Source: Sphingomonas sp. Leaf230
GTDB taxonomy: Bacteria; Pseudomonadota; Alphaproteobacteria; Sphingomonadales; Sphingomonadaceae
DNA length: 64,000 nt
Assembly: GCF_001421745.1 (NCBI RefSeq)
Contig: NZ_LMKW01000001.1
Span: 492,173 to 556,172, forward strand
Direction: 5' to 3'
The translations under genes were made by a program, and so were the position numbers. Within the stretch, counting starts at the first letter, position 1. Each line of letters opens with the position of its first letter. The notes beneath the pieces are model-generated. The model had not been told where the DNA came from and did not search any database. It saw nothing but the letters and a program-made list of their open reading frames with translations. Positions 18,731 to 28,612 of the stretch are shown here, piece after piece.

Positions 18731-20161
18731 TCAGCTAGCCATCCGGTCGGCGATCCGTCCCAGGCTCTCGTCGCGCCCGAGCAGGTCGAGCACATCGAAG
18801 ATCCCCGGCGACGTCTTGCGTCCCGTCAGCGCGGCGCGAAGCGGCTGTGCGACCTGGCCGAGCTTGACGCCCCGCGCTTCGGCCACGCGCCGTACCGCGC
18901 CTTCGAGCGCTTCCGTATCCCACTCGGCGAGCGCGTCAAGTTCGGCATGAACATTGACCAAAATCGCACTCGCTTCACCCTGCAAAAGGCTCGCCGCGGC
19001 GTCATCCATCGCCAAGGAGCGCTGGCTGAACAGGAAATTCGACCCCTCGGCCAACTCGTTCAGGTTTGCGGCACGCGGCTTCAGGACGGGCATCGCGCGA
19101 GTCAGAAGATCGAGTCCGCCGGTCGGCAGGTCGTGGCCGAGGCGATCGGCGGCGAGCTGTGCCAGCCGCGCATCGTCGGCTTCGCGGATATAATGGCCGT
19201 TGAGATTCTCGAGCTTCTTCAGGTCGAAGCGCGAGGGCGACTTGCCGACGCCCGACAGGTCGAACCACTCGACCGCCTGTTCGCGGCTGATGATCTCGTC
19301 GTCGCCGTGACCCCAGCCGAGCCGGAGCAGGTAGTTGTCGAACGCCTCGGGGAGGATGCCCATCTCGTCGCGGTATGCCTCGATGCCCACCGCGCCGTGA
19401 CGCTTCGACAGCTTGGCGCCGTCGGGGCCGTGAATCAGCGGGATGTGCGCGTAGATCGGCTCGGGCCAGCCCATCGCGCGGTAGATCGGCAACTGGCGGA
19501 ACGCGTTGTTGAGATGATCGTCGCCGCGGATGACGTGCGTGACGCCCATGTCGTGATCGTCGACGACGACTGCGAGCATGTAGGTCGGGGTGCCGTCCGA
19601 GCGGAGGAGGACGAGGTCGTCGATCTCTTCGTTTTTGACGGTGACCGACCCTTGCACGCGGTCCTCGATCGTGACGGCACCTTCTTGCGGCGCGCGCAGG
19701 CGCACGACGTGGGGAAGATTCGGTGCATCGCTTTCCGGGCGATCACGCCAGGGGCTGCGGATTCGGAGCGGCTTCTTCGCGGCCTGCGCCTCGGCGCGCA
19801 TCGCGGCGATCTCGTCGTTGGTCATGTAGCAGCGATAGGCATGGCCTTTCGCGACCATCTCATGCGCGACCTGCGCATGACGGTCGGCGCCGGCGAACTG
19901 CATGACGACGTCGCCGTCCCAGTCGAGCCCGAGCCAGCGCATGCCGTCGATGATCGCGTCGATCGCCGGCTGGGTCGAGCGGACCCGGTCGGTATCCTCG
20001 ATCCGTAGCAGGAACTTGCCGCCATTCGCCTTTGCGAACAGCCAGTTGAACAGCGCGGTGCGTGCGCCGCCAAGATGCAGGAACCCCGTCGGCGACGGAG
20101 CGAAACGGGTAACCACGGGTGCGGCCGGATTGGCGGTGCCCGTATCAGATATTGCGCCCAA
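18731..20161 (-). CDS. gltX: Glutamate--tRNA ligase
   Basis: Class I aminoacyl-tRNA synthetase charging tRNA-Glu. Signatures: [20 protein letters not shown] (HIGH region) and KLSKRHG (KMSKS region). The open frame extends to 20251, but no ATG lies close to the conserved start. TTG at 20161 has GGGAG nine bases upstream and gives 476 residues, a normal length; GTG at 20116 is an alternative that would start just before [10 protein letters not shown]. The chosen start leaves 39 bases to the divergent comEC gene, so the two share a short promoter region. Confidence 0.93.
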   Translation of the reverse strand: MGAISDTGTANPAAPVVTRFAPSPTGFLHLGGARTALFNWLFAKANGGKFLLRIEDTDRVRSTQPAIDAIIDGMRWLGLDWDGDVVMQFAGADRHAQVAHEMVAKGHAYRCYMTNDEIAAMRAEAQAAKKPLRIRSPWRDRPESDAPNLPHVVRLRAPQEGAVTIEDRVQGSVTVKNEEIDDLVLLRSDGTPTYMLAVVVDDHDMGVTHVIRGDDHLNNAFRQLPIYRAMGWPEPIYAHIPLIHGPDGAKLSKRHGAVGIEAYRDEMGILPEAFDNYLLRLGWGHGDDEIISREQAVEWFDLSGVGKSPSRFDLKKLENLNGHYIREADDARLAQLAADRLGHDLPTGGLDLLTRAMPVLKPRAANLNELAEGSNFLFSQRSLAMDDAAASLLQGEASAILVNVHAELDALAEWDTEALEGAVRRVAEARGVKLGQVAQPLRAALTGRKTSPGIFDVLDLLGRDESLGRIADRMAS

Positions 20162-20200
20162 CCGCGGGTGCTCCCAGACTGATGAAACGATGGAGAAACG

Positions 20201-22441
20201 ATGGCCATGACAGCCGTCGCCGCCCCTAGCATGCGTCCTTGGCGGCGACAAATGGGCGTGCCGCGATGGGGGGCTGTCGTCGGGCTTGCCGTGGAACGCT
20301 GGCTCGAGGCGGAGCGCGACCAGTTGGTGTTATGGCTGCCGGTAATGCTGGGCGGCGGGATCGCGCTGTGGTTCGCGTTGCCGGATCCGGCGGCGTGGTC
20401 CGTGGCGATGCTGCTGTTGGTGGCGAGCGGGTTGGCATGTCTGGCGGTCGGGCAGGGTGGCCGTGCGGCGCGGTCGCTCGCGATTGGGTTGCTGACTGCG
20501 GCGCTGGGGCTGGCGTTGATCTGGGCGCGATCGGAGTCGGTGGCGCGACCAGTGCTGGGCGGACCGACGATCGCGAGTTTCTCGGCCAAGGTGGAGGCGA
20601 TCGAACCGCTGGTCGCGCGTAAGCTGGTCCGGCTGACGCTGCTGCCGATCGGGAAGGGCGCGGAAACCGACGGGCAACCGGTCGCCCTGCCATACCGCGT
20701 CCGCGTCAATCTTGCTGAAGCGGATGCGCCTAAGTTGCTGGGAACGGGCGCGGTCGTGCATCTGCGGGCTCGACTGATGCCGCCGCCGCTTCCCGCGGTG
20801 CCGGGCGCCTATGATTTCGCCCGGGTCGCGTGGTTCGGCGGGATCGGCGCGACGGGGCGGGGCTTCGCACCGGTGGTCGTGACGACGCCGAGCGAGTCGG
20901 GAGCAGGTATTCGCGTCGCGCTGTCGCACCACATCGTATCGCGACTGGAGGGGAGTGCCGGCGGTATTGCCGCAGCGCTCGCAACCGGCGACGTCGGCGC
21001 GATCAGCGAAGAGGATTCGGAGGCGATGCGCCGCGCTGGCCTCGCGCATCTGTTGTCTGTGAGCGGCTTGCACATAACGGCTGCGGTGGCGGCGACGATG
21101 TTGATCGTGCTGCGGCTACTGGCGCTGAGCCCGTGGTTGGCTCTGCATGCGCGCTTGCCTCTGATCGCTGCGTTGGCGGGAGCGGCGGCAGCGATCGGTT
21201 ATACGTTACTGACCGGCAGTCAGGTCCCGACGATCCGGTCGTGCGTGGCGGCATTGCTTGTGCTGGCGGCGCTCGCAATGGGGCGTGAGGCGATGACCTT
21301 GCGCCTCGTCGCGGCGGGGGCGGCGTGCGTCATGCTCGTGCTGCCCGAATCTGCGGCGGGCCCGAGCTTTCAACTCTCGTTTGCGGCGATCACTGCAATC
21401 ATGGCGCTGCACGAGCATCCTTCGGTTCGCGCGTTTTTCGGGCCCCACGAGGAGGGGCGACCGCGCCGTCTCGCTCGCGGAGTAGCATCGCTGTTGCTCA
21501 CCGGCCTGCTCGTCGAATTCGCGCTGATGCCGATCGCGGTCTATCATTTCCACAAGGCCGGGCTCTACGGCGCGTTCGCCAACATCATCGCGATTCCTCT
21601 GACGACCTTCGTGGTGATGCCGCTGGAGGCGCTGGCGTTGCTACTCGATGCCGGCGGGCTCGGTGCGCCGATCTGGTGGCTTGTCCAGCGATCGCTGGAT
21701 GCGCTGCTGTGGCTGGCACATGTTGTTGCCAGCGCGCCAGGATCGGTGCGGTCGTTGCCCGTGATGCCGACGGCGGCGTTTGCATTGATGATCGTTGGGG
21801 GCATCTGGATCGCCTTGTGGCGAACGCGGTGGCGGCGGCTCGGGCTGGTACCACTGGCGATCGGCGCGGTCTGGGCGCTGACGACGCCGGCGCCGGATGC
21901 TCTTGTGACTGGTGACGGGCGCCATGTTGCGGTGCGGACGGCGGCGGGGCTCGCGATGCTGCGCGACCGAGCGGGCGACTACACGCGCGACATGCTGGCC
22001 GAGAATGGCGGGGTGGATGGCGAGCCGCTGCTGCTGGCGGACCAACCCGATGCGCGGTGCAGTCGCGATCTGTGCGTCACCGATATCGCTGCAGGGGGAC
22101 GTATGTGGCGCATCCTGGCGACCCGCAGCGCCTATATGGTCCCGATCGCCGAGTTCCTTGCCACCTGCCGCAGCGCCGATGTCGTCGTAAGCGAACGCGG
22201 TCTGCCGAGACGCTGTATGCCGCGGTGGCTAAAACTGGATCGTCGTGTCCTCCGGCGGACGGGTGGAGTCGCGCTGACCTTGAGGACCGGGACGGTCGTG
22301 ACGATCCTGAACGCGGGCGATCGCCATCCCTGGCGCGATCCGCCCATGCTCGAACGTACGGCACATTCGTTTAGACCGCGGCATGTCCGGTTTCACGATG
22401 CAGCGTCGGCGTTTCAGGCCAGCCGAGGCCGTCATAAGTAG
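20201..22441 (+). CDS. comEC: ComEC/Rec2 family competence protein
   Basis: Inner-membrane channel for uptake of single-stranded DNA in natural transformation. 746 residues with many hydrophobic helices and an N-terminal soluble DUF4131-like domain. The ComEC core is clear: [20 protein letters not shown] followed by [17 protein letters not shown], then [17 protein letters not shown]. The C-terminal beta-lactamase-like domain seems shortened and contains a Cys-bearing segment ([12 protein letters not shown]) but no full HxHxDH metal motif, as in some Gram-negative homologues. ATG 20201 follows GGAG at five bases. Confidence 0.9.
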   Translation: MAMTAVAAPSMRPWRRQMGVPRWGAVVGLAVERWLEAERDQLVLWLPVMLGGGIALWFALPDPAAWSVAMLLLVASGLACLAVGQGGRAARSLAIGLLTAALGLALIWARSESVARPVLGGPTIASFSAKVEAIEPLVARKLVRLTLLPIGKGAETDGQPVALPYRVRVNLAEADAPKLLGTGAVVHLRARLMPPPLPAVPGAYDFARVAWFGGIGATGRGFAPVVVTTPSESGAGIRVALSHHIVSRLEGSAGGIAAALATGDVGAISEEDSEAMRRAGLAHLLSVSGLHITAAVAATMLIVLRLLALSPWLALHARLPLIAALAGAAAAIGYTLLTGSQVPTIRSCVAALLVLAALAMGREAMTLRLVAAGAACVMLVLPESAAGPSFQLSFAAITAIMALHEHPSVRAFFGPHEEGRPRRLARGVASLLLTGLLVEFALMPIAVYHFHKAGLYGAFANIIAIPLTTFVVMPLEALALLLDAGGLGAPIWWLVQRSLDALLWLAHVVASAPGSVRSLPVMPTAAFALMIVGGIWIALWRTRWRRLGLVPLAIGAVWALTTPAPDALVTGDGRHVAVRTAAGLAMLRDRAGDYTRDMLAENGGVDGEPLLLADQPDARCSRDLCVTDIAAGGRMWRILATRSAYMVPIAEFLATCRSADVVVSERGLPRRCMPRWLKLDRRVLRRTGGVALTLRTGTVVTILNAGDRHPWRDPPMLERTAHSFRPRHVRFHDAASAFQASRGRHK

Positions 22442-22444
22442 AAA

Positions 22445-22604
22445 TGTTCACGTGAAGGCGCACAGGCGCGAAGGTGATGCGATTCGGGAGACCTTCACAC
22501 CTTAATGAACGATAAGCCGACGCCGGTTTTTCCGTGGTCTGCGAAGACAAATAGACGCCAATCTAAGCACCACATCTTCGCACCTTTGCGCCTTCGCGTG
22601 AACA
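22445..22604. repeat. Family E inverted-repeat element, copy 1
   Basis: Imperfect inverted arms: TGTTCACGTGAAGGCGCA near 22445 and its counterpart ending GCCTTCGCGTGAACA at 22604, about 100 bp apart. Lies directly downstream of comEC in the convergent comEC-lexA junction. It is related in pattern to the neighbouring element at 22643-22797. The short open frames crossing it have no coding signature. Confidence 0.6.
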
Positions 22605-22642
22605 AAATCATCCATCATCACCTGCGATTGCAGTACGAAGAA

Positions 22643-22797
22643 TTTGTTCACGCGGAGACGCGGAGCCGCGGAGAAGTTTGATACGATGGGTGAATCGGGC
22701 TGGCTATTGTTCAGTCTCACTACCGAAGGCATTGGAACAGCTTCACCCCTCCCCGAACGCAACACCTCCGCGTCTCCGCGTCTCCGCGCGAACCAAT
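22643..22797. repeat. Family E inverted-repeat element, copy 2
   Basis: Left arm beginning TTGTTCACGCGGAGACGCGG near 22643, right arm CTCCGCGTCTCCGCGCGAAC ending near 22795. The arms contain internal short repeats of the unit CGCGGAGA. A partial third arm (GTTCGCGCAGAAGCGCGGAG) is at about 22830-22850. Sequence composition differs from the neighbouring genes. No gene is supported between 22442 and 23065. Confidence 0.6.
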
Positions 22798-23065
22798 TCT
22801 TCGGCAGCGCGGGGGACAGACGGCGATATGTTCGCGCAGAAGCGCGGAGGCACAGATATTGAGGGTTCGAGTCGAGGTCGCGCTTATGCATAGAAGCGGG
22901 ACAGAGTCTTCCGGACGCTTGGCGTTCTTTGCTTGGGCATATCGAAGAACTGTCCCAGACAGCTCCGAGTACATCGCTTAATTTGCCGATCAGACCGGTC
23001 GCTGTCGCTAGCGGGAGAGAGCGACTTGGCTTACCAGCTTGAGCGGGCACGTTTCCTAAGCAGCT

Positions 23066-23112
23066 AAAACCGAGACCGGCCAGCGCGTTGATAACGCAGG
23101 TCGGTCTCGGCC
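23066..23112 (-). terminator. Rho-independent terminator of lexA
   Basis: Read on the minus strand just after the lexA stop: a 9 bp perfect stem (CCGAGACCG with CGGTCTCGG, plus-strand arms 23070-23078 and 23102-23110), an inner hairpin GCGTT/AACGC in the loop, then TTTT. It ends three bases from the lexA stop codon, so it is well placed for intrinsic termination. Confidence 0.75.
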
Positions 23113-23114
23113 GT

Positions 23115-23789
23115 TCAGTCGTAGCGGCGAAGGATGCCGGAGAGTTTGCCTTGGACGCGGACTTGGGCGGGGGCGTAGCGTTGGGGGTCGTAGGCTCGGT
23201 TTGCGGGGTCGAGGCGGACCATCGCGCCTTCGCGGCGGAAGTATTTTAGGGTGGCTTCGCTGTCTTCAATGAGAGCTACGACGATCTCGCCGTCTCGCGC
23301 CGTTTCGGTGCGGCGGATCAGGGCGTAGTCGCCGTCGAGGATGCCGGCTTCGACCATCGAGTCTCCGGAGACTTCGAGTGCGTAGTGTTCGCCGGTGCCG
23401 AGAAGCGCGGCAGGGACGGCGAGCATCGTGCTGCCCTCGAACGCCTCGATCGGGACGCCAGCGGCGATGCGGCCGTGGAGTGGAATCTCGACGACGTCGT
23501 TCGCTGGCTGCGGCGTCGCGGCGGCTGGTGCCGTCTTCACGTTCGACGCCTTCGACGGCGACTTTTTCTCGGCACGCTCGGGCATGCGCAGCACTTCGAG
23601 CGCGCGCGCGCGGTTTGGCAGGCGGCGAATGAAGTTGCGCTCCTCGAGCGCGCTGATCAGACGGTGGACGCCCGACTTCGACTTGAGATCGAGTGCGTCC
23701 TTCATCTCCTCGAACGACGGCGAGACGCCGGTATCGTTGAGGCGATCGTTGATGAAGCAGACGAGTTCGTGCTGCTTGCGCGTGAGCAT
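23115..23789 (-). CDS. lexA: LexA repressor, SOS regulator
   Basis: Represses DNA-repair genes and self-cleaves when RecA is activated. 224 residues. The N-terminal winged helix (residues 1-65, [36 protein letters not shown]) is followed by a linker and the S24 peptidase fold. The cleavage site is A110-G111 (IAAGVP), the nucleophile S144 (SGDSM) and the general base K182 (EATLKYF). The start has GGAG eight bases upstream. The operator and promoter directly upstream indicate autoregulation. Confidence 0.97.
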   Translation of the reverse strand: MLTRKQHELVCFINDRLNDTGVSPSFEEMKDALDLKSKSGVHRLISALEERNFIRRLPNRARALEVLRMPERAEKKSPSKASNVKTAPAAATPQPANDVVEIPLHGRIAAGVPIEAFEGSTMLAVPAALLGTGEHYALEVSGDSMVEAGILDGDYALIRRTETARDGEIVVALIEDSEATLKYFRREGAMVRLDPANRAYDPQRYAPAQVRVQGKLSGILRRYD

Positions 23790-23805
23790 GGCGGTTCTCC
23801 GTCCG

Positions 23806-23831
23806 GAACAGACTGGGAACTTCTATGGAAC
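23806..23831 (-). promoter_or_regulatory. LexA operator: three GAAC direct repeats at 11 bp spacing
   Basis: GAAC at 23806-23809, 23817-23820 and 23828-23831, each separated by exactly seven bases; on the minus strand this reads GTTC-N7-GTTC-N7-GTTC. GTTC-N7-GTTC is the established alphaproteobacterial LexA box, and here a third half-site is added in phase. The array covers the predicted -10 and start region of lexA, 17-42 bases upstream of its ATG. Confidence 0.85.
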
Positions 23832-23848
23832 ATAATTAACGCCGTCAA
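23820..23848 (-). promoter_or_regulatory. Predicted sigma-70 promoter of lexA
   Basis: On the minus strand, TTGACG (plus coordinates 23843-23848), a 17-base spacer, then TAGAAG (23820-23825). The -35 matches five of six consensus positions and the -10 four of six. Two GTTC repeats overlap the -10 region and spacer, which fits repression by LexA. The transcription start would fall near 23813. Confidence 0.55.
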
Positions 23849-23857
23849 GCGCTGGCG

Positions 23858-25039
23858 TCACGCGATCACGAGGATTTCTGCCGATTCGCCTGCCTTTGCA
23901 ACCGGAGCGTTGCCGGGGCGGACGATGAGGCAGGTCGAGCGGGCCAGTGTCAGGAGCATCGAACTGTCCTGGATTGTCGAGGCATAGGCTTTGCCGTCGC
24001 GGAGTTCGGCGCGGAGATAGTCGGTGCGGGCGTTGTTGGCGGGGAGGTCTTCGCCGAGCAGCGCGTGCGTCGATTGGGGGAGCGGGTCGCGTGCGCCGGC
24101 CATGTGCGCGACGACGGGTTTGACGAACAACGTCGCGGTGACGAACGCGGAGACCGGGTTGCCGGGGAGGCCGAGCACCATCATCTCGCCGATCCGGCCG
24201 GCCATCATCGGCTTGCCGGGGCGCAGCGCGATCCGCCAGAAATCGATGGTGCCGCCGGCGGCTTCGATCGCCGGGCGGACGAGGTCGTGGTCGCCGACCG
24301 ATGCGCCGCCGGTGGTGACGAGTAGGTCGGCCTCGACGCTGGCGAAGGCTTCGCGGAGGACTTCGAGATTGTCGGGGAGGATGCCGAGGTCGATGATGTC
24401 GACGGGCATGTCGGCGAGCATCGCGGCGAGCATGATGCCGTTCGATTCGGGGAGCGCGACGCCGTCGGTGGTCGAGCCGGGGGGGACGAGTTCGTCGCCG
24501 GTCGCAGCGACGGCGACGCGGACGCGGCGGTTGACGGTGAGGCTGCCGTGGCCGCCGGTCGCGGCGACGGCGATGCGCGCCGGGCTGAGGCGGTCGCCGG
24601 CGGCGATCAGGCGGGTGCCGGTGGAGAAGTCGAGGCCCTTGCGGCGCGTGTTGCGGCCGAGCGTCGGGGGGCCCTCGCCGGCCAGGATCAGGGTTTCGCC
24701 GTCACGTTCGGCTTCTTCCTGGACCATGACGGTGTCGGCGCCTTCGGGCATGGCAGCGCCGGTGAAGATGCGCGTGGCTTCTCCGGGGGCGACTTGGCCT
24801 GCGAAGGGGCGGCCGGCGGCGCTTTCGCCGATGACTTTCCAGGGGCCGGGGAGGTCGGCGTAGCGGATCGCGTAGCCGTCCATCGCCGAGAGGTCGGCCG
24901 CGGGCTGCGTGCGGCGGGCGAGGATGTCCTCGGCGGCCCAGCGGCCGGCGGCTTCGCGCAACGTCACGGTCTCGTGGCCGACGCGGGGGGCCATGGCGAA
25001 GAGGCGGGTCTGGGCTTCGGCGACGGGGACTAGGGTCAT
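23858..25039 (-). CDS. moeA: Molybdopterin molybdenumtransferase
   Basis: Inserts molybdenum into adenylylated molybdopterin, the last step of Mo cofactor synthesis. 393 residues with the usual domains: ADLSAMDGYAIRYADL, FTGAAMPEGADTVMVQEE, VAVAATGDELV, then the MoCF_biosynth domain with TTGGASVGDHD and LRPGKPMMAG, LGLPGNPVSAFV. ATG 25039 gives MTLVPVAEAQ; the upstream open frame overlaps repeats and is not used. moaC is on the same strand but separated by a TonB-like gene on the other strand. Confidence 0.95.
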   Translation of the reverse strand: MTLVPVAEAQTRLFAMAPRVGHETVTLREAAGRWAAEDILARRTQPAADLSAMDGYAIRYADLPGPWKVIGESAAGRPFAGQVAPGEATRIFTGAAMPEGADTVMVQEEAERDGETLILAGEGPPTLGRNTRRKGLDFSTGTRLIAAGDRLSPARIAVAATGGHGSLTVNRRVRVAVAATGDELVPPGSTTDGVALPESNGIMLAAMLADMPVDIIDLGILPDNLEVLREAFASVEADLLVTTGGASVGDHDLVRPAIEAAGGTIDFWRIALRPGKPMMAGRIGEMMVLGLPGNPVSAFVTATLFVKPVVAHMAGARDPLPQSTHALLGEDLPANNARTDYLRAELRDGKAYASTIQDSSMLLTLARSTCLIVRPGNAPVAKAGESAEILVIA

Positions 25040-25300
25040 GCGTAAGGCTCTGTTTCTGGGCGGCTCTCCTGCTGGAAGTGCAGGAAGTTCACACGCTGGG
25101 AGACATTTGGCGGGCGCGGTTCTGCGGTTCAGGTTTGGAACGGTCTCGTCCGGTAGAAGGTCCGGCGGGAGGGGGTGAGTTTTGGCGTGTCTGGCGCTTT
25201 GCCATGGGTTTGGGATGTAGGACAGGTGTTGTTGGAGTTGCGGCAGGACGGTCCGTTGCTCTCTGGGCTGCTTGATATCGAACGTTTGCGACATCCTTCT

Positions 25301-25355
25301 TGTTCTCCCGCGAAGGCGGGAGCCCAGGCTGGGTCCCCGCCTTCGCGGGGAAACA
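25301..25355. repeat. Family C hairpin element, copy 1
   Basis: Inverted arms TGTTCTCCCGCGAAGGCGGG and CCCCGCCTTCGCGGGGAAACA flanking a short AGCCCAGGCTGGGT centre that is itself palindromic. The same design recurs at 41204, 51710 and 61047, and with longer loops at 35269 and 38489. Confidence 0.8.
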
Positions 25356-25393
25356 TGGGTTTGGCGGGCGCCGCGCTTCGTTACCGCGAGTTT

Positions 25394-25425
25394 CCCAATT
25401 GGGCCCCGGCCTTCGCCGGGGTGGT
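25394..25425. repeat. Family B element, right half only
   Basis: Contains CCCAATTGGGCCCCGGCC and runs to GCCGGGGTGGT, matching the right arm of the complete family B copies. The left arm and central spacer are missing, so this is a truncated copy 38 bases from the family C copy. Confidence 0.75.
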
Positions 25426-25548
25426 GGTTTGGGGGGGGCTCTCTTCCGAGGGGATGCGGGTGATCGCTGTCGCCTTCCCGAAACGCCCGGCCAGCGCGGG
25501 TTCATCGCTTGCGGGGCTTTGTTTGGGGGAAAGAGACACCAGATCAGC

Positions 25549-26289
25549 ATGATGACACGTAATCAGCCTCGGGCGAGAGACAGGATCGGGGCGGCGTTGG
25601 GTGCTGTCCTGTTGCCGGGGGTGCTTGGCTATGCGCTGCTCAACGGGCTGGTGGTGCCGATGCCGGCGGCGGTGAGCGATGCGTTGAAGGTGTTCGATGC
25701 GGCGCCGCCTCCGCCACCGCCGCCCGAGGAGAAGGTCAGGCCTCGGCCGTCGCCTAGCCGGAAGCCGGAGGGGGCTGCGTCGCCGCCTAATCTGAAGTCG
25801 AAGGCTACCGAGGTGGTGGCGCCGCCGCCGGTGGTGCCGGTTGTGGTGCCGCCGCCTGTCGTCGTTGCGGAGAAGGCCGGGGTGGGGGCGCAGGCGACGG
25901 CGGGCGCTTCGGATATTCGCGGGCCGGGGACCGGGAGTGGGGGGATCGGTAATGGCACCGGGAGCGGGGGGTATGGCGATGGCGACGGTGGTGGGGGCGA
26001 GGAGACGCCGCCGCGGTGGCGAAAGGGGCGGTTGAAGGATTCGGACTATCCGCGCGAGGCGGCCGAGACGGGGATCCGGGGTCGGGTTTCGGTGCGGTAT
26101 CTGGTGCAGACCGATGGGCGGGTTTCGCGGTGCCGGGTGACTCGGTCGAGCGGGAGCCGGGAGCTGGATACGCTTACGTGTCGGTTGATCGAGGAGCGGT
26201 TTCGGTATGATCCCTCGCTCGATGCGGCCGGGCGGCCGGTGGAGTCTACGATCGTTGAGGATCATGAATGGGCTATGGGTGGGGATTGA
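25549..26289 (+). CDS. TonB family protein (TonB C-terminal domain)
   Basis: 246 residues. One N-terminal membrane anchor (about 13-35), a Pro-rich linker (APPPPPPPEEKVRPRPSPSR and PPPVVPVVVPPPVVV), a Gly-rich spacer (GPGTGSGGIGNGTGSGGYGD), then a TonB C-terminal fold (about 160-240: DYPREAAETGIRGRVSVRYL, EERFRYDPSL). Such proteins transmit proton-motive force to TonB-dependent outer-membrane receptors, with ExbB/ExbD, which are not in the window. Only two Cys (CRVTRSSG, LTCRLI) occur, both in the C-terminal domain. Start ATG 25549; a second ATG follows immediately. It sits between moeA and moaC on the opposite strand, flanked by repeat remnants. Confidence 0.85.
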   Translation: MMTRNQPRARDRIGAALGAVLLPGVLGYALLNGLVVPMPAAVSDALKVFDAAPPPPPPPEEKVRPRPSPSRKPEGAASPPNLKSKATEVVAPPPVVPVVVPPPVVVAEKAGVGAQATAGASDIRGPGTGSGGIGNGTGSGGYGDGDGGGGEETPPRWRKGRLKDSDYPREAAETGIRGRVSVRYLVQTDGRVSRCRVTRSSGSRELDTLTCRLIEERFRYDPSLDAAGRPVESTIVEDHEWAMGGD

Positions 26290-26347
26290 GTTCAGCTGAG
26301 CGCGTTCTGCTTGGCTTGCCCTCACCCTCGCCGCCTTTGGCGTCTTT

Positions 26348-26380
26348 CCCTCTCCCCTTTGGGGCGAGGGATTTCTTTTA
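26348..26380 (+). terminator. Rho-independent terminator after the TonB-like gene
   Basis: CCCTCTCCCC, a TTT loop and GGGGCGAGGG (one mismatch), followed by ATTTCTTTTA. It is well placed 58 bases after the TonB-like stop and reaches the moaC stop codon on the other strand. It is functional-looking only in the plus direction, as no T-run follows on the minus strand. Confidence 0.65.
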
Positions 26381-26845
26381 CGCGGTCCAGTTGCCGGATT
26401 TGCCGCCGGACTTTGCGCGGACGCGGATGTCGGTGAGGACCATCGTCTTGTCGATCGCTTTCGCCATGTCGTAGATCGTCAGGAGCGTTACCGTGGCGGC
26501 CGTCAGGGCTTCCATCTCGACGCCGGTCTTGCCTTCGGTCGAGGCAGTGGCGGTGGCGGTCACGCCGGTTTCGTCGACGATCAGGTCGATTTCCACCTTC
26601 GTCAGCGGAAGCGGGTGGCAGAGGGGGATGAGGTCGCTGGTGCGCTTGGCGGCCATGATGCCGGCGACGCGCGCGACGGCGAGGACGTCGCCCTTTTTCG
26701 CAGTGCCGGCGCCGATGGCCGCGGCGGCTTCGGTGGACATGGTGATGCGGCCGGAGGCGATGGCTTCGCGGGCGGTGACCGCCTTGCCGCCGACGTCGAC
26801 CATCCTTGCCGCGCCGGCTTCGTCAATGTGGGTCAGGCCGGTCAT
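26378..26845 (-). CDS. moaC: Cyclic pyranopterin monophosphate synthase
   Basis: Converts the MoaA product 3',8-cyclo-GTP to cyclic pyranopterin monophosphate in molybdenum cofactor synthesis. 155 residues with the conserved [38 protein letters not shown] and MCKAIDK-like [10 protein letters not shown] motifs. ATG 26845 overlaps the trpC stop by four bases (ATGA); the open frame upstream of it is trpC in another phase. It belongs to the trpGDC-moaC unit. Confidence 0.96.
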   Translation of the reverse strand: MTGLTHIDEAGAARMVDVGGKAVTAREAIASGRITMSTEAAAAIGAGTAKKGDVLAVARVAGIMAAKRTSDLIPLCHPLPLTKVEIDLIVDETGVTATATASTEGKTGVEMEALTAATVTLLTIYDMAKAIDKTMVLTDIRVRAKSGGKSGNWTA

Positions 26846-27618
26846 CCGACGAGAGCGCGCGTTGCCGCTTCGACGTCGTCCTGGCGCATGAGCGCTTCGC
26901 CGATCAGGAAACAGTGGATGTCGTGTTCGGCCATCGCGTCGAGTTCGGCGCGAGTTGTGAGCCCGCTCTCGGCGACGAAGGTGCAGTCCTTGGGCGCCTT
27001 GCCGACGAGGTCGTAGGTGCGCTGGAAATCGACCGAGAAGTCGCGCAGGTCGCGGTTGTTGACGCCGATCAGGCGCGACTTGAGCCTCAGCGCGCGCTCC
27101 ATCTCGTGCGCGTCGTGGACCTCGACCAGCACGTCCATGCCGCATTCTAGCGCGGAGGCCTCGATCTCGGCCATCTGGACGTCGTCGAGCGCGGCGACGA
27201 TGATGAGGATGCAGTCGGCGCCGATCGCGCGCGCTTCGGTCGACTGCCATGGGTCGACCATGAAGTCCTTCCGCAGGACGGGTATCGAGACGGCGTCGCG
27301 CGCCGCGGTCAGATAGGCGTCTGAGCCCTGGAACCACTTTTCGTCGGTCAGCACCGAGAGGCATGCGGCGCCGCCGGCTTCATAAGCGCGGGCGTGCGCG
27401 ACCGGGTCAAAATCGGCGCGGATCAGGCCCTTCGACGGACTCGCTTTCTTGACCTCGGCGACCAGTGCGTAGCCAGTCTTGGCATCAAGCGCGGCGCGGA
27501 AGCCGCGTGGCTTCGACATGCGGGCGATGCCGGCGTCGATATCGGCGAGCGAGGTCGTGGCCTTGCGCGCGGCGACTTCGGCGCGCTTGGTCTCGAGGAT
27601 ACGGTCGAGCATGGTCAT
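26842..27618 (-). CDS. trpC: Indole-3-glycerol-phosphate synthase
   Basis: Fourth step of tryptophan synthesis from chorismate: ring closure of CdRP to indole-3-glycerol phosphate. 258 residues, monofunctional TIM barrel without a fused TrpF. Motifs: [52 protein letters not shown]. One base separates the trpD stop from its ATG, and its own stop overlaps moaC. Confidence 0.96.
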   Translation of the reverse strand: MTMLDRILETKRAEVAARKATTSLADIDAGIARMSKPRGFRAALDAKTGYALVAEVKKASPSKGLIRADFDPVAHARAYEAGGAACLSVLTDEKWFQGSDAYLTAARDAVSIPVLRKDFMVDPWQSTEARAIGADCILIIVAALDDVQMAEIEASALECGMDVLVEVHDAHEMERALRLKSRLIGVNNRDLRDFSVDFQRTYDLVGKAPKDCTFVAESGLTTRAELDAMAEHDIHCFLIGEALMRQDDVEAATRALVG

Positions 27619-27619
27619 G

Positions 27620-28612
27620 TCAGTAGGCGATCCAGCGGGCGAGCAGCGCGTCGGCGCTGCCGGTGTCGAGGGCGGCGGCGGCTTTGGCCGCGCCGTCGAC
27701 GAGAGTGGGGACGGTGCCGGCGACCATCAAGGCGGCGGCGGCGTTGAGCAGGACGGCGTCGCGGTAGGCGCCGGTCTCGCCCTTGAGCAGGCGGCGGAGC
27801 GCGTCGGCGTTGTGGTGTGCGTCGCCGCCGCGGATGTCGGTGATGGCGTGGCGGGTGAGGCCTGCGTCTTCGGGTGTGACCTTGCCGGGGAGCGTAACGT
27901 TGCCGACCGAGGCGACGATGCTGGGGCCGGCGCCCGACAGTTCGTCCAGGCCTTCTTCGCCCGAGACGACCAACGCGGCTTCGGTGCCGAGCTGTTCGAG
28001 GGCTTCGGCGTAGAGCGTGACGTAGTCCGGGCGGGCGATGCCGATGAGCTGGCGGGTGGTGCCGGCCGGGTTGGCGAGCGGGCCCATCAGGTTGAAGATC
28101 GTCCGCTTGCCGATGCGCTGGCGGATCGGGGTGATGCGCTTCATCGCCGGGTGGTGATTGGCGGCGAACAGGAAGGCGATGCCGATCTCGTTGAGGCTTG
28201 CCTCGGCGGTGGCGCCGGCGCGGTCCATGTCGAGGCCGAGGACTTCGAGCGTGTCGGCGGCGCCGGCCTTGCTCGAGGCGGCGCGGTTGCCGTGCTTGGC
28301 GACGGGGACGCCGCACGCGGCGACTACCAGCGCGACGGCGGTCGACACGTTCAAGGTGTGATGGCCGTCGCCGCCGGTGCCGCAGACGTCGATCGCGCCG
28401 GCGGGCGCGTCGATCGGGATCATCCGGTTGCGGAGCGCGCGCGCGGCTTCGGCGATCTCGATGCTGGTTTCACCGCGGGTCGCGAGGTCGGTGAGGAACG
28501 TGGCGATCGCGTCGTCGCTGGCGCGGGCGTCGAGGATGTCTGCGAACGCTTCTCGGGCGGATTCGCGCGAGAGGGGGGAGAACGGGTCGGGAAGCAGGGC
28601 GACGGTGGTCAC
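27620..28612 (-). CDS. trpD: Anthranilate phosphoribosyltransferase
   Basis: Transfers phosphoribose from PRPP to anthranilate. 330 residues. Motifs: [55 protein letters not shown]. The start is GTG 28612, overlapping the trpG stop by four bases (GTGA). The open frame continues far upstream through a repeat and trpG antiphase, which is not coding. The start codon is immediately beside the palindromic insertion in trpG. Confidence 0.95.
   Translation of the reverse strand: MTTVALLPDPFSPLSRESAREAFADILDARASDDAIATFLTDLATRGETSIEIAEAARALRNRMIPIDAPAGAIDVCGTGGDGHHTLNVSTAVALVVAACGVPVAKHGNRAASSKAGAADTLEVLGLDMDRAGATAEASLNEIGIAFLFAANHHPAMKRITPIRQRIGKRTIFNLMGPLANPAGTTRQLIGIARPDYVTLYAEALEQLGTEAALVVSGEEGLDELSGAGPSIVASVGNVTLPGKVTPEDAGLTRHAITDIRGGDAHHNADALRRLLKGETGAYRDAVLLNAAAALMVAGTVPTLVDGAAKAAAALDTGSADALLARWIAY

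Larger units (their letters stand above)
25040..25548. other. Divergent moeA/TonB-like intergenic region with repeat fragments
   Basis: This 509-base gap holds a family C hairpin (25301-25355) and half of a family B element (25394-25425). Outside the repeats I see no supported gene. The stretch 25080-25200 has short direct G-rich runs only. It is the only divergent junction in the window that contains these elements. Confidence 0.6.

Noticed and set aside
22502..23050. 182-codon minus-strand frame downstream of comEC
   Set aside because: Crosses the family E inverted repeats and has atypical codon use; no homology-like features or Shine-Dalgarno.
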